49,901 nt of DNA from Acidobacteriota bacterium (lineage in GTDB: Bacteria; Acidobacteriota; Terriglobia; Terriglobales; Acidobacteriaceae): contig JABDHA010000026.1 in NCBI GenBank assembly GCA_013285705.1, forward strand, positions 1-49,901, given 5' to 3'. The notes beneath the pieces are model-generated. The model had not been told where the DNA came from. It ran no database searches and saw only the letters and a list, made by a program, of their open reading frames with translations. Each line of letters starts with the position of its first letter. Within the stretch, counting starts at the first letter, position 1. Positions 18,463-26,999 of this stretch are shown here, piece after piece. The translations under genes were made by a program, and so were the position numbers.

Positions 18463-19189
18463 TTAGAAATGTCAGTGTAAACCCAGTAGTAGTCGTGCGG
18501 TGGTAATGTGGGAATCGCGCTCTTTGCGATTTCCAAGGACTGTGGGAAGAGGGGGGACAGGACAGCTTCATCGTCCTGTCTTCCACCCTTTCCATCAGAC
18601 CGGCATTTCCACCGCTTTTGGCGCCGGCTGCAAATTCAGGGTTTCCGCTGAACCGTAAACCTTGCGCGGTCTCTTGCGATACCCAGTCTCTTTTCGCTGT
18701 AGGACATCACCCTTGTTGTTTGCTTAAGATCCTGCTGCGCCTTAACCAGCGCGAGAGCATGGCCTAACCGCTTGTTTTCGACGATGGCTGTGTAATTGAC
18801 GGGACAGCCAAAGGCCGTCTGCGACCATCCATCGGCGCAGCGTCTCTCGGCCTATTCGGAGGTCATGCTTCTCGAGCAAAACTTCCGTTGCCAGAGTCGG
18901 CCCGAAGTCGGCATAGTGAGCTCGGACTAGCTCGATCACATACCTTCGAATACCGGCGTTCAGAGTTCGGCTCGATTCGCGGCCTCGCGCTTTATGTATC
19001 AGCGCGCCGCCGCCTCCGGCTTCATACTTCGCCAGCAGCCGGTACATCTGTCGCTCGCTGAGCGACAGCACGGTTCCTGCCTTCGCTACCGTCCGTCTTC
19101 CAGCCAGCACATCCGTCAACACTTCGATCCGTTCGAGATCGCGTTCGCTCATCGTGATCCAACCCATCCTTAGAACCTGACATTTCTAA
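18463..19189 (-). mobile_element. ISNCY-type element with internal deletion, inverted repeats intact
   Basis: TTAGAAATGTCAG at 18463-18475 is the exact reverse complement of CTGACATTTCTAA at 19177-19189. The enclosed transposase has lost its catalytic middle part, leaving a 727-bp element. A second, weaker copy of the end motif (GTAGAAATGACAG, 18438-18450) lies 25 bp outside the left end, so the true left boundary may be there. The element can only move if a full-length relative supplies transposase. Confidence 0.75.
18636..19167 (-). pseudogene. ISNCY-type transposase, centre deleted
   Basis: From ATG 19167 the frame gives the helix-turn-helix N-terminus MGWITMSERDLERIEVLTDV and continues to RIGRETLRRWMVADGLWLSR, as in ISNCY-group transposases. 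Immediately after, near 18785, the frame and content change. A different frame reads NYTAIVENKRLGHALALVKAQQDLKQTTRV to a stop at 18636-18638, which resembles the C-terminal region. The DDE catalytic core, about 250 residues in relatives, is missing. A clean internal deletion explains this. Confidence 0.75.
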
Positions 19190-19274
19190 CGAGCTCCTAC
19201 AGTATTACTTAACAGAACACTTCTTATCGGACATGAAATAAGCACATTATTATGTGTGAAATAGAATGGGAATC

Positions 19275-19520
19275 TCATTCAATGCTTTCGGAAAATCTGA
19301 GGAGAAAGTCCTCGCACTTGAACAACATGCGACGATCCAAGCACGCGGCAGATGCCTGATGAATATCCGGGCATGCCCGGCCAAGACCCCGCATCTTTTC
19401 CACGTGCTCAAAACATTGCAAGAATCCTGCCAGGTACAGATTGGCCTGGGTTTCTCCCCAGCGGTCGACCGTGTATTGGCTGATCATATTGAGGTTGCAA
19501 TGGGCACGGTGCCTACCAGT
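19275..19520 (-). pseudogene. ParE-like toxin remnant
   Basis: The minus frame reads NLNMISQYTVDRWGETQANLYLAGFLQCFEHVEKMRGLGRACPDI, which matches the ParE/RelE pattern (xLxxIxxYTxxRWGxxQAxxYLxxLxxxFExLxxxPxLGRxCxEI). After DI the frame stops resembling ParE. Another frame gives GICRVLGSSHVVQVRGL, like the ParE end GLRRxxxGSHVVFYR, so a frameshift is likely. No partner antitoxin is visible. It lies next to the Xre-RES pair. Confidence 0.5.
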
Positions 19521-19618
19521 CACTGGCCCGCGACACGCTAGTGTTGCCTCAAGGGGATACACGACGAACCACGCGACCATTAGGAGCGTCAATAATTCTT
19601 CCTGAGGTTCTCGCTATC

Positions 19619-19636
19619 AGGAGTATAATTACTCCT
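19619..19636. promoter_or_regulatory. Palindromic operator overlapping -10 box of the TA operon
   Basis: AGGAGTA-TAAT-TACTCCT has 7-base perfect arms around four bases. It contains a perfect TATAAT (19624-19629). The ribosome site AGGAGG and the antitoxin ATG (19652) follow within 16 bases. A repressor bound here would block RNA polymerase directly, as expected for autoregulation by the Xre-type antitoxin or its complex with toxin. Confidence 0.6.
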
Positions 19637-19651
19637 AGTCAGGAGGTACCC

Positions 19652-20092
19652 ATGGCAACCCTACTCAGCTATCCTGTTACGCGCTATGCGCTAGCGCCGC
19701 TCGTTGATCTCCGTTCCAAGGAGGAGCGGAAGCGCCTGAGTCGCAATTCCTTGATTCTCTTCTTCAACATTATGGAAAAGTGGAGTGTCCGCGACGAGGA
19801 CGCGCGCGAGCTGCTGGGCGGTGTCACCAACGGTCCCTTCTACGAAATGAAGAAGAACCCCTCAGGCAAGGTCCTGGATGCAGACCAGCTGTACCGAATT
19901 TCATACTTGGTCGGAATCTATAAGGCCGTGAATATTGTCCATGGCGAGGCGTTGGCGGATCGGTGGGTACAGTTGCACAATAGCAATCGCATGTTCCACG
20001 GCTCGACGCCTCTCCAATACATGATGCAGGGAGGCCAGTCAGCCATGCAGAATGTTCGAAGGCTATTGGATGCACGCCGCGGAGGCCGATAG
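19652..20092 (+). CDS. Antitoxin of the Xre/MbcA/ParS type
   Basis: 146 residues from ATG 19652 with AGGAGG upstream. The N-terminal half (KRLSRNSLILFFNIMEKWSVRDEDARELLGGVTNGPFYEMKKNPSGKVLDADQLYRISYLVGIYKAVNIVHG) is an Xre-like helix-turn-helix region of the family paired with RES toxins. The C-terminal half (ALADRWVQLHNSNRMFHGSTPLQYMMQGGQSAMQNVRRLLDARRGG) matches the MbcA/ParS C-terminal domain that inserts into the toxin active site (pattern FxGxxPLxxMxxGG). It lies three bases before the toxin gene in an obvious operon. Confidence 0.85.
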   Translation: MATLLSYPVTRYALAPLVDLRSKEERKRLSRNSLILFFNIMEKWSVRDEDARELLGGVTNGPFYEMKKNPSGKVLDADQLYRISYLVGIYKAVNIVHGEALADRWVQLHNSNRMFHGSTPLQYMMQGGQSAMQNVRRLLDARRGGR

Positions 20093-20095
20093 CGA

Positions 20096-20821
20096 ATGAA
20101 GCGCGCCAAGTCGAAATCGCATGGCGGGAGAGCTTCGGCTCTCCCGTCGGTGTCTTTAGTGGCGTGGAAGAACTCCAGCCGGCTTATTCCATCGAAATAT
20201 AGCATCCCCGATGAGAGTGTACTGACCAACGTGGCACCCGATCAGGAATTGCTCGATACAGCATTTGAGTTGGACAATCTGACCAATGACCGGCTACGGG
20301 CTGAACAAGAGTTATTGCCTGGGATTGGGCCGCATGAACTCGTATTTGGCATACCCTACGCGAGCGTCATTAACGCAGCATTCACCCACGCTCATCCTGA
20401 GGGCTCTCGCTTCAACGGTCCAGATCGCGGTGCTTGGTACGCCGCCAAGCATGTCCGCACAGCCATGGAAGAAGTTGCCTATCATCAGGCGGTAGCATTG
20501 TCAGAAACGGGCATTTTCGAAGATGAAATTACCTACGACGAGTACCTCGCCGACTTCAATGGAGAATTCCACGACCTGCGTGGAAGCGGAGGGTTCCAAG
20601 ACTACCTCTCCCGAGATAGCTATATTGCCTCCCAAGAACTAGCTGAGCGGCTGCTTGCGGATGGCTCACTGGGCATTGTCTATCCAAGTGTGCGCCATGC
20701 AGGCGGCGAGTGCCTTGCTTGCTTTCGTCCCGCTCTAGTGTCGAATGTCCGCAAGAGTACCACCTATCGATTCAGATGGGAGGGTACACCTGAGCCGAGA
20801 ATTGAACCAATCAAGCGCTAG
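20096..20821 (+). CDS. RES-domain toxin (NAD+ phosphorylase/hydrolase type)
   Basis: 241 residues from ATG 20096. The Arg-Glu-Ser triad that names the domain is visible: R in GSRFNGPDRGAWYAAKH, E in TAMEEVAYHQA and S in IVYPSVRHAGGECLACFRP. Characterised RES toxins (such as MbcT) degrade NAD+ in the cytosol, arresting growth unless the Xre-type antitoxin is present. About 70 residues precede the core, longer than minimal family members. The gene seems intact, so the module may be functional. Confidence 0.85.
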   Translation: MKRAKSKSHGGRASALPSVSLVAWKNSSRLIPSKYSIPDESVLTNVAPDQELLDTAFELDNLTNDRLRAEQELLPGIGPHELVFGIPYASVINAAFTHAHPEGSRFNGPDRGAWYAAKHVRTAMEEVAYHQAVALSETGIFEDEITYDEYLADFNGEFHDLRGSGGFQDYLSRDSYIASQELAERLLADGSLGIVYPSVRHAGGECLACFRPALVSNVRKSTTYRFRWEGTPEPRIEPIKR

Positions 20822-21099
20822 AGCAGGTAGACGTGCTCGGCACCGACTGTACCGTCGTTTGTTCCAGCTAGGTGTTTCGCGAGGTCCGAAATAGCCATGT
20901 GAGATCTTCGTTTTGCCGACGATCGCTCCTTCAGTGACGAAGGGCATAGTCCCTCCGGTATCTTGACCGGGCATAACTAATTTATTAAGGTTTGCGTACT
21001 TAAGTTTCTAGCCTTGCCGCGTTCGAGATCGTCTGCGGCTTTCGCCTATTCTTTCGAAGTCTCGACATAACTCAACCAGCTCAATGTGGAGGCACCGCT

Positions 21100-23043
21100 A
21101 TGCCATCGTCCGTTTTGTCTCAAGTAGAAGGAAAGAAGTCCGAATCCACCCTTTACACAATTCCGCAGGTGATGATGACGCTCGCTCAGCTCGCGGTAAC
21201 CGCGGGGGCTCAGCGTCCATCCGGAGAAACGCTACTGCTACAGCAAGAGCGAATTTACCACGGGATTAACGCCCTGCTAGCCAACAAGGAGCTTGCCACC
21301 AACGGGGAGTGGAAGGCGGTGTGGGTAGGCCTTACAGGCGACCGCGCCAATCTAGCCTACATTGCGCAGAACGCATCGCAGAACGCATTTGCCGTCTGTC
21401 TCAGAGGCACACAAATGGGCTCGTTCATTGATCAGCTGGAAGACCTCGACGTAGGTAAAGTTGAACAATTTAAGGCCGGCCCTTCATATTCTGAGTCGAT
21501 TTATGTCTCCAAGGGCGCAAATGGGGCTTTCAACGAAGTTACCAACGCGGTATATGTATCTACTAACACGACCCTTCTGCAAGCATTAACAAGTTTGCTT
21601 GAAAGCGCACCACCACAGCCGACTCTCTACATTACTGGCCACAGCCTTGGCGGAGCAATGGCGACCACAGTCGCCTTATATCTGGTTGCGCAGAATTGGG
21701 CTAACAAACCAACCTTTGGAGTTTATACATTTGCTGCTCCCACTGCAGGATTGCAATCCTTTGCTGATTGCTTTGACAGTGTTTTTGGTTCTGTCTCTGA
21801 GCGCTACTACAACGCCTGGGATGCCGTGCCAGCCGCATGGGCCAATAGCAGCATGACAGATATGCAGAATTCTTTCTATCCATCGATTGTTACGAACCCT
21901 CAAGGCCCCGGTCCTGCCCAGAACACAGACGTCGTTAACCAGCTCAATGATTTTATGAAGATGCCGAAAGGCAATGTGTACGTCCAGACCAATCAGCAGC
22001 AGGGCTCTGTAAAGCTCAATTTGGACTATAGCAGCGCAGGAACAACGGACTTCGGCCCCGGTTCGTACAATACATTGTCCCTCGTCCCTACAACGGATGG
22101 ATTTATGGGGCAGGTGGGTTTCCAGCACAACAACTATCTGGGATTCCTGAACGCTCCCCAAATCCCATCACTTGTACCTGTAATCAGCAGCCCCATTTCT
22201 CCGAATGCCGGGCCATCTGCAGGTGGCACAGTAATCACAATCGAAGGCAGCAACTTTACTCCTGATTGCGTGGTCGATTTTCAAGCCAAACTTGGAGCAG
22301 CGGCCGCTGAAAAAGTGACGTTCGTCTCTACAACGAAGCTCACGACAAAAACGCCGAAGCTGCTGCCGTCAATACCGGTCAATGTGCGCGTAACCAATAA
22401 TTTTGGCACCTCCGCGATTGTACCTTTCGATCAGTTCACGGCGCCTCCTCCGGCATCAGCACCTGCGGTTTCAGTAATCACCCCTGGCAGTGGTCCAACT
22501 GAGGCAGGATATACAGTCACGATTCTAGGAACAGGATTTACCTCTGACTGCAAAGTCTATTTCGGAGAGACTCAGGCTGCTCAGGAGCAGACATTCATCG
22601 TGTCATTGACTGAAATCCAGGTTTCGCCGCCGGTGAGTGGCAGCGGAACAGTTGCCGTGACCGTGACTACGACAGGAGCGCCGGGGAGCTCGAATACGCC
22701 AACCTTTACTTACGGGCCACCGGCGGTTATGAAAGTAACGCCAAGCTTCGGGTTTCTGAAAAAGAATGACAATGCCTCTGTCACAATCAGCGGAGCTGGC
22801 TTCGGCTCTTCCCAGGGAAATGGGACGGTACAGTTCGTAAGCTTGTTACTTTCCCACACCTGTCAGAGTATTGCTTCCTGGTCAGATACAGAAATCGTGG
22901 TCACACCACCTGAGGTGGATGGATTACCAGACCTGGCAACCGTCACGTGCGACATCACTGTGACGAACTCCAACGGACTCACTTCCGACAAAACGCCTAC
23001 GGATCAATATACCTATTACAACACTTCGTCTTTGAAAAACTGA
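21100..23043 (+). CDS. Lipase class 3 domain fused to three IPT/TIG domains
   Basis: 647 residues from ATG 21100 with TGGAGG upstream. Residues about 70-350 are an alpha/beta hydrolase of lipase class 3 type with FAVCLRGTQ and the nucleophile motif TLYITGHSLGGAMATTVALYL (S182). Residues about 358-450, 455-540 and 543-640 are IPT/TIG immunoglobulin-like repeats, each starting PVISSPISPNAGPSAGGTVITIEGSNF, AVSVITPGSGPTEAGYTVTILGTGF or AVMKVTPSFGFLKKNDNASVTISGAGF. No signal peptide is seen at the N-terminus, which is odd for such a fusion; release by a non-Sec route or a missed start are possible. Substrate unknown (triacylglycerol or phospholipid by family). Confidence 0.8.
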   Translation: MPSSVLSQVEGKKSESTLYTIPQVMMTLAQLAVTAGAQRPSGETLLLQQERIYHGINALLANKELATNGEWKAVWVGLTGDRANLAYIAQNASQNAFAVCLRGTQMGSFIDQLEDLDVGKVEQFKAGPSYSESIYVSKGANGAFNEVTNAVYVSTNTTLLQALTSLLESAPPQPTLYITGHSLGGAMATTVALYLVAQNWANKPTFGVYTFAAPTAGLQSFADCFDSVFGSVSERYYNAWDAVPAAWANSSMTDMQNSFYPSIVTNPQGPGPAQNTDVVNQLNDFMKMPKGNVYVQTNQQQGSVKLNLDYSSAGTTDFGPGSYNTLSLVPTTDGFMGQVGFQHNNYLGFLNAPQIPSLVPVISSPISPNAGPSAGGTVITIEGSNFTPDCVVDFQAKLGAAAAEKVTFVSTTKLTTKTPKLLPSIPVNVRVTNNFGTSAIVPFDQFTAPPPASAPAVSVITPGSGPTEAGYTVTILGTGFTSDCKVYFGETQAAQEQTFIVSLTEIQVSPPVSGSGTVAVTVTTTGAPGSSNTPTFTYGPPAVMKVTPSFGFLKKNDNASVTISGAGFGSSQGNGTVQFVSLLLSHTCQSIASWSDTEIVVTPPEVDGLPDLATVTCDITVTNSNGLTSDKTPTDQYTYYNTSSLKN

Positions 23044-23286
23044 GCTCCATCATTGTTTGTTATACGATGCAGCTACTCCTTGCTATCAGGCTGGGGGTAG
23101 CTGCTAATCAGGTCACAACCATAGATGACCAACGATTCGTACTCTGCATTCCATATTGCATTGCCTTCTCGATCTGCTCAAGAAATAGCCGAAGCTGCGC
23201 GAGCAGCATTGATGTTCATTTTGCGATAACGTTTCGCATTTCGGTTTTGTCCGTTTCTCGATGATTTTTTCGGGGGGAAATAAGTG

Positions 23287-26100
23287 ATGCGCGTATTGAG
23301 TATTCTCTTCGCGGTTTTGCTGTCCGTTGGGGCGCAAGCGCAGAGTGTGAAGAATCCCTGCCCTGATGCAAAGTCGGTGCCACAGCAGCTGAAGCTCCCG
23401 GCGTTCATTCCGCCAGGCGAGCCGGTAGCCGTAGAGAAACAGCTCCTGACATATCTCAATACGCTCGAGTATCGCAATCTGGGCTGGTGCCGCGACAAGT
23501 CGGTGCGCGATACGGGGCCACTGATCCAGGGCGTAGCAGCGACAGTGCATCCAGCGGTGCATATCTACTACTCGCCGGAAGTGTCGAACTGGCTTGTGAA
23601 CGGGCGCAAGGGGGAGATTCCCGATGGCGCGGTGATTATCAAGGAGCAGTTCTCGCCAATTCCGGCAGCGCGCTATCACGGTATTGCCGAGAAGGATCTG
23701 GGATGCTCGAACGACTGGACCATCATGATCAAAAACTCGAAAGCATCGTTTGACGGGTGGTTCTGGGCCGAGGTGTGGAATGGAAGCAGTCCCACGACCT
23801 CGATGAACTTTGACAATCCGTTCCAGTATCCGAACGCTGGATATGGATTGGTGTGTTTGCGATGCCATTCGTCAGCCGAGAAGGAGCGCACGTTTGCGTC
23901 GCTCAACAACATCGAGGGCGCGGAGGGATGGCCGCTCCAATATCGGGTGGATGACAGTTGGAGGAGCCAGCAAGCTCCACTACCGCCGAAGACGTGCGGG
24001 GCAGCTGGCGCGTCTACCTTCATCGATATGCTCGAAAGCCGGGCAGCGCTTATACCAGGGCAGCCGCGGCAGGAACAGCAGGAGACGATTCCGCCTCTGC
24101 TCTTTCCCGAGCACCAGAAGAATGCAGCGATTCAGGAGGATTTGCGCACGATGCCGCTGGTGAAGCTGCGACGCGCGCTGCCATCGAATCTTCAGAAGCT
24201 GCCGCCCGAGCCGCTGGATACGGTGATGTCGCCGCCAAAGCCTCCCGCAGGGACACCGGTAAACAATTCGGCTGGATTTGTGACATCGTCGCAGTGTACG
24301 GGATGCCATAGTGGGCTGACCGGAGCGGGGTTGGGTCCAACAATGGTGTTGGCCGAGAAGACGTCACCGCCGCTCACGTTACAGACATTGCCTCCAGTCA
24401 ACGTGTCCCCCTATGGCGAGTGGCGGTGGACCCCGATGGGATTGGCGGGACGCGACCCGGTCTTCTATTCACAGCTGGACAGCGAACTGGCGTACTTGAA
24501 AGAACACTCGAAGCAACAGGGAGTGATCGACACCTGCACGCAATGTCACAACGCAATGGGCAAGAGAACGTTCGCCGCCGAGCATCCGCACGAGGAGTAT
24601 AAGCTTGGGTTTGTCTATGACACCGATGCACACAGCGATGGCTTCAAGTATGGAGGGCTGGCGCGGGATGGGATCAGCTGCGAGGTGTGCCACCGGATGC
24701 TGGCGCCGAAGGATCCTAGCTTACCGTATTTTCTGGAACACCAGATCAACGGTGAGTTTGAGGTGACTCCGCCGGACGAGCTGCACGGGCCATTCAAAGA
24801 CAACGAGATTACAACCTATCCGATGCTGACCGGCATGAATGTAAAGCCGAAGCACGATGCGTACATCCAGTCGTCGCAGATGTGTGGAACGTGCCATACG
24901 ATCCTGCTGCCCGTGTTAGACAGCTCGGATTCAGAAAAGAAGTCAGTGGAACAAGCAACGTATCCGGAATGGTTGAACAGCGACTATCGCAACGAGTATG
25001 GATCAGTAGGCGCGACGCCTAAAAGGTGTCAGGACTGCCACATGCCGGGCGGGTACGAGAATCAAAAAATGGGCGTGAATGTGGCCCAAATCCAGGACAA
25101 GATTGCGATTGTCCAGGACGGAACCTATCCTGCGTCAGATCATCTGGCCAAGCCGGAAGATTTGAATGTGCGCTATCGCACAACAGGATTCACTCGGCAT
25201 GAACTTCTCGGGATGAATGGATTTCTGCTGCAGATGTTCCTGAAACCTATGAACAGTATGGGCAACAACGAGGCGCTTGGGGTTCGGCTGAGCGATTACA
25301 TGTCGGGGCTGACGACAGATCTGCAGGCGGCTTCGAACAACGTGGTGCAGCAGGTGCAGACGATCACGGCAACCGTGGAGATTTCGAAGTGGGAGGTGCA
25401 AAACAACAAGCTGATAGTGGAGGTGACCGTGACGAACAAGGCCGGACATCGATTCCCGAGCGGCGTGGGGTTCCGGAGAGCATTTCTCAATTTGGAAGCG
25501 ACTGTGAATGGGAAGCCGTTCTTCAGTTCGGGGGCGACGAACAACAAGGGGCAGATTACGGATTTTGCCGGGCAGGTGCTGTCAACCGAGTCTTTCCAGA
25601 ATGGCGCGTACCAGCCGCACTTCAGCAAATCGAACCCAATCCAGAAGAGTGATCAGGTGCAGATTTACGAGGAGCTCGTACAGAATGCCGATCACCAGTT
25701 CACTACAAGCTTTACGCGGCGCGATTACGACATCAAGGACAACCGATTGCTGCCGATAGGCTGGTCTCTGCATGGACCAAAAGACCTCAAGATTCCAGAA
25801 CGGTATCTGCACGCCACACAGCCGGTCGGAGCTGCGCTACAAGATCCGGTGTACCTGGCCGGTAAGGGACAGTCGATTGTGCGGTACGAGATTCCGTTGC
25901 CAGCGGGAGCGAATGCCGAGAATGTGCATACGACAGTGAGTTTGTACTCGCAGACGTTGCCACCGTACTTCCTGGCGGATCGATATCAAACCGATACACC
26001 GGCGACGAAAAGGTTGAGCTTTCTGGTGGATTCTCTGGGAACGCTAGACGGGACGGATTACGCGAATTGGAAGCTGCTGATTGGTTCCGCGACCAAGTAA
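23287..26100 (+). CDS. Exported multiheme cytochrome c (six CxxCH)
   Basis: 937 residues from ATG 23287 (an in-frame GTG directly before is also possible), with GGGGGG upstream. Signal peptide MRVLSILFAVLLSVGAQAQ. Six heme c motifs in order: CLRCH, CTGCH, CTQCH, CEVCH, CGTCH, CQDCH. The middle third resembles cytochrome c554-type tetraheme folds (SSQMCGTCHTI). The C-terminal 250 residues have no heme motif and form a beta-rich domain (VEISKWEVQNNKLIVEVTVTNKAGHRFPSGVGFRRAF) seen in large cytochromes that pair with outer-membrane or surface complexes. A role in extracellular or periplasmic electron transfer is inferred. Confidence 0.85.
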   Translation: MRVLSILFAVLLSVGAQAQSVKNPCPDAKSVPQQLKLPAFIPPGEPVAVEKQLLTYLNTLEYRNLGWCRDKSVRDTGPLIQGVAATVHPAVHIYYSPEVSNWLVNGRKGEIPDGAVIIKEQFSPIPAARYHGIAEKDLGCSNDWTIMIKNSKASFDGWFWAEVWNGSSPTTSMNFDNPFQYPNAGYGLVCLRCHSSAEKERTFASLNNIEGAEGWPLQYRVDDSWRSQQAPLPPKTCGAAGASTFIDMLESRAALIPGQPRQEQQETIPPLLFPEHQKNAAIQEDLRTMPLVKLRRALPSNLQKLPPEPLDTVMSPPKPPAGTPVNNSAGFVTSSQCTGCHSGLTGAGLGPTMVLAEKTSPPLTLQTLPPVNVSPYGEWRWTPMGLAGRDPVFYSQLDSELAYLKEHSKQQGVIDTCTQCHNAMGKRTFAAEHPHEEYKLGFVYDTDAHSDGFKYGGLARDGISCEVCHRMLAPKDPSLPYFLEHQINGEFEVTPPDELHGPFKDNEITTYPMLTGMNVKPKHDAYIQSSQMCGTCHTILLPVLDSSDSEKKSVEQATYPEWLNSDYRNEYGSVGATPKRCQDCHMPGGYENQKMGVNVAQIQDKIAIVQDGTYPASDHLAKPEDLNVRYRTTGFTRHELLGMNGFLLQMFLKPMNSMGNNEALGVRLSDYMSGLTTDLQAASNNVVQQVQTITATVEISKWEVQNNKLIVEVTVTNKAGHRFPSGVGFRRAFLNLEATVNGKPFFSSGATNNKGQITDFAGQVLSTESFQNGAYQPHFSKSNPIQKSDQVQIYEELVQNADHQFTTSFTRRDYDIKDNRLLPIGWSLHGPKDLKIPERYLHATQPVGAALQDPVYLAGKGQSIVRYEIPLPAGANAENVHTTVSLYSQTLPPYFLADRYQTDTPATKRLSFLVDSLGTLDGTDYANWKLLIGSATK

Positions 26101-26299
26101 AGGTAGTTCAGCTGTCTGGAAACATCGCGTAGTACGTGGGATTGATTTATCAGAATGCCAAAGTCTACGTAAAGTAGATCGGTAAGCTAACCTTTGACTT
26201 GGTGAGTGCAGGTGCTCGGTTTCAGTCCTACGTGTTAGCTGTCAGATATTCACTGCAAAACCGGAGGGCGCCGACCTTGCGTCGGCGCGCCTCCATCAC

Positions 26300-26528
26300 C
26301 TACTTGCCCTGGAGCAACAGGCCCAGCGGCGCGAGTGGGCCTACCGGCCAAAATTGATATTTCGCAAAGCCGCCGGCTACCAGTGGCATCGATTGTAGTT
26401 TTGGCTTCTTCGACCGAGTCAGCGGCCATGAGGAAAATCGGCCCGGTGTCCGCGCGGAACCAGAACTGCTCGATCTTGCCATCGAGATATAGCTGATTCT
26501 GCAATTCGAACGGTGGTCTAGAGAACAT
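26300..26528 (-). pseudogene. Frameshifted small dimeric alpha-beta barrel protein remnant
   Basis: One minus frame gives PPFELQNQLYLDGKIEQFWFRADTGPIFLMAADSVEEAKTTIDA. Near 26390 the frame changes and continues MPLVAGGFAKYQFWPVGPLAPLGLLLQGK to a stop at 26300. Together they match a small YCII/muconolactone-isomerase-like protein (VFLMxxxSVEEAxxxLxxLPLVxxGFxxxxxxPVGPLxPLGLL). The first beta strand is missing, so it is also 5' truncated. It overlaps the AraC remnant on the other strand. Confidence 0.6.
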
Positions 26529-26796
26529 CTTCGGGAAAGTTTCTCGCTCCAGGAGGCGGCCAAGGCGCTCGCTACCAGTGCTCGCACGTTGCAGCGTCGT
26601 TACGATGCAGTGCTCGGCAAATCGCCGCTCGCATACTTCCAGGGCTTACACGTTGAGCATGCTCAATCGCTTCTGCACTGTAGCGGCCATGACATTGAAG
26701 CCATTGCAGCCGAAGTCGGTTATGCTGACGTTACGGACGCTACTGCGTCAACGATTTGGACGCGGAGTACGCGAAATTCGCGCTGAACTACTCTAA
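26493..26796 (+). pseudogene. AraC-family regulator C-terminal remnant
   Basis: After a TAG at 26490-26492 the frame reads WSREHLRESFSLQEAAKALATSARTLQRRYDAVLGKSPLAYFQ and then VEHAQSLLHCSGHDIEAIAAEVGYAD, the two helix-turn-helix motifs of an AraC/GlxA-type DNA-binding domain. A frameshift near 26725 follows, after which LRTLLRQRFGRGVREIRAELL ends the family pattern at 26796. The sensor domain (usually about 200 residues) is absent. Its former target may be the overlapping isomerase-like remnant. Confidence 0.7.
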
Positions 26797-26999
26797 CGCT
26801 CGCGAGGGGTCCATCCCGTCTCAAGCGTGTGTACTGGAGCGCGCCGTGCACGCAACGAATCGAGCGCAGAGGATCAGCACGCTCAAGCTTCAATCTATCC
26901 GGATTGGTTACAATCGTTTTGCGAAGGCAACGATTCCGAGATCTGGTCTGCATCGTTCACTCACTTTAGGCAAATCTTGCCCTCAGATCGGCAGCGACA

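Noticed and set aside
20735..20974. Minus-strand frame with MPGQDTGGTMPFVTEGAIVGKTKISHGYFG
   Set aside because: The first 30 residues look natural, but it runs into the RES toxin gene antisense and has no recognisable family.
26268..26288. GCGCCGAC-CTTGC-GTCGGCGC hairpin
   Set aside because: Good stem but no T-run on the plus strand and no intact gene ending just upstream (170 bp after the cytochrome stop); not safe as terminator.
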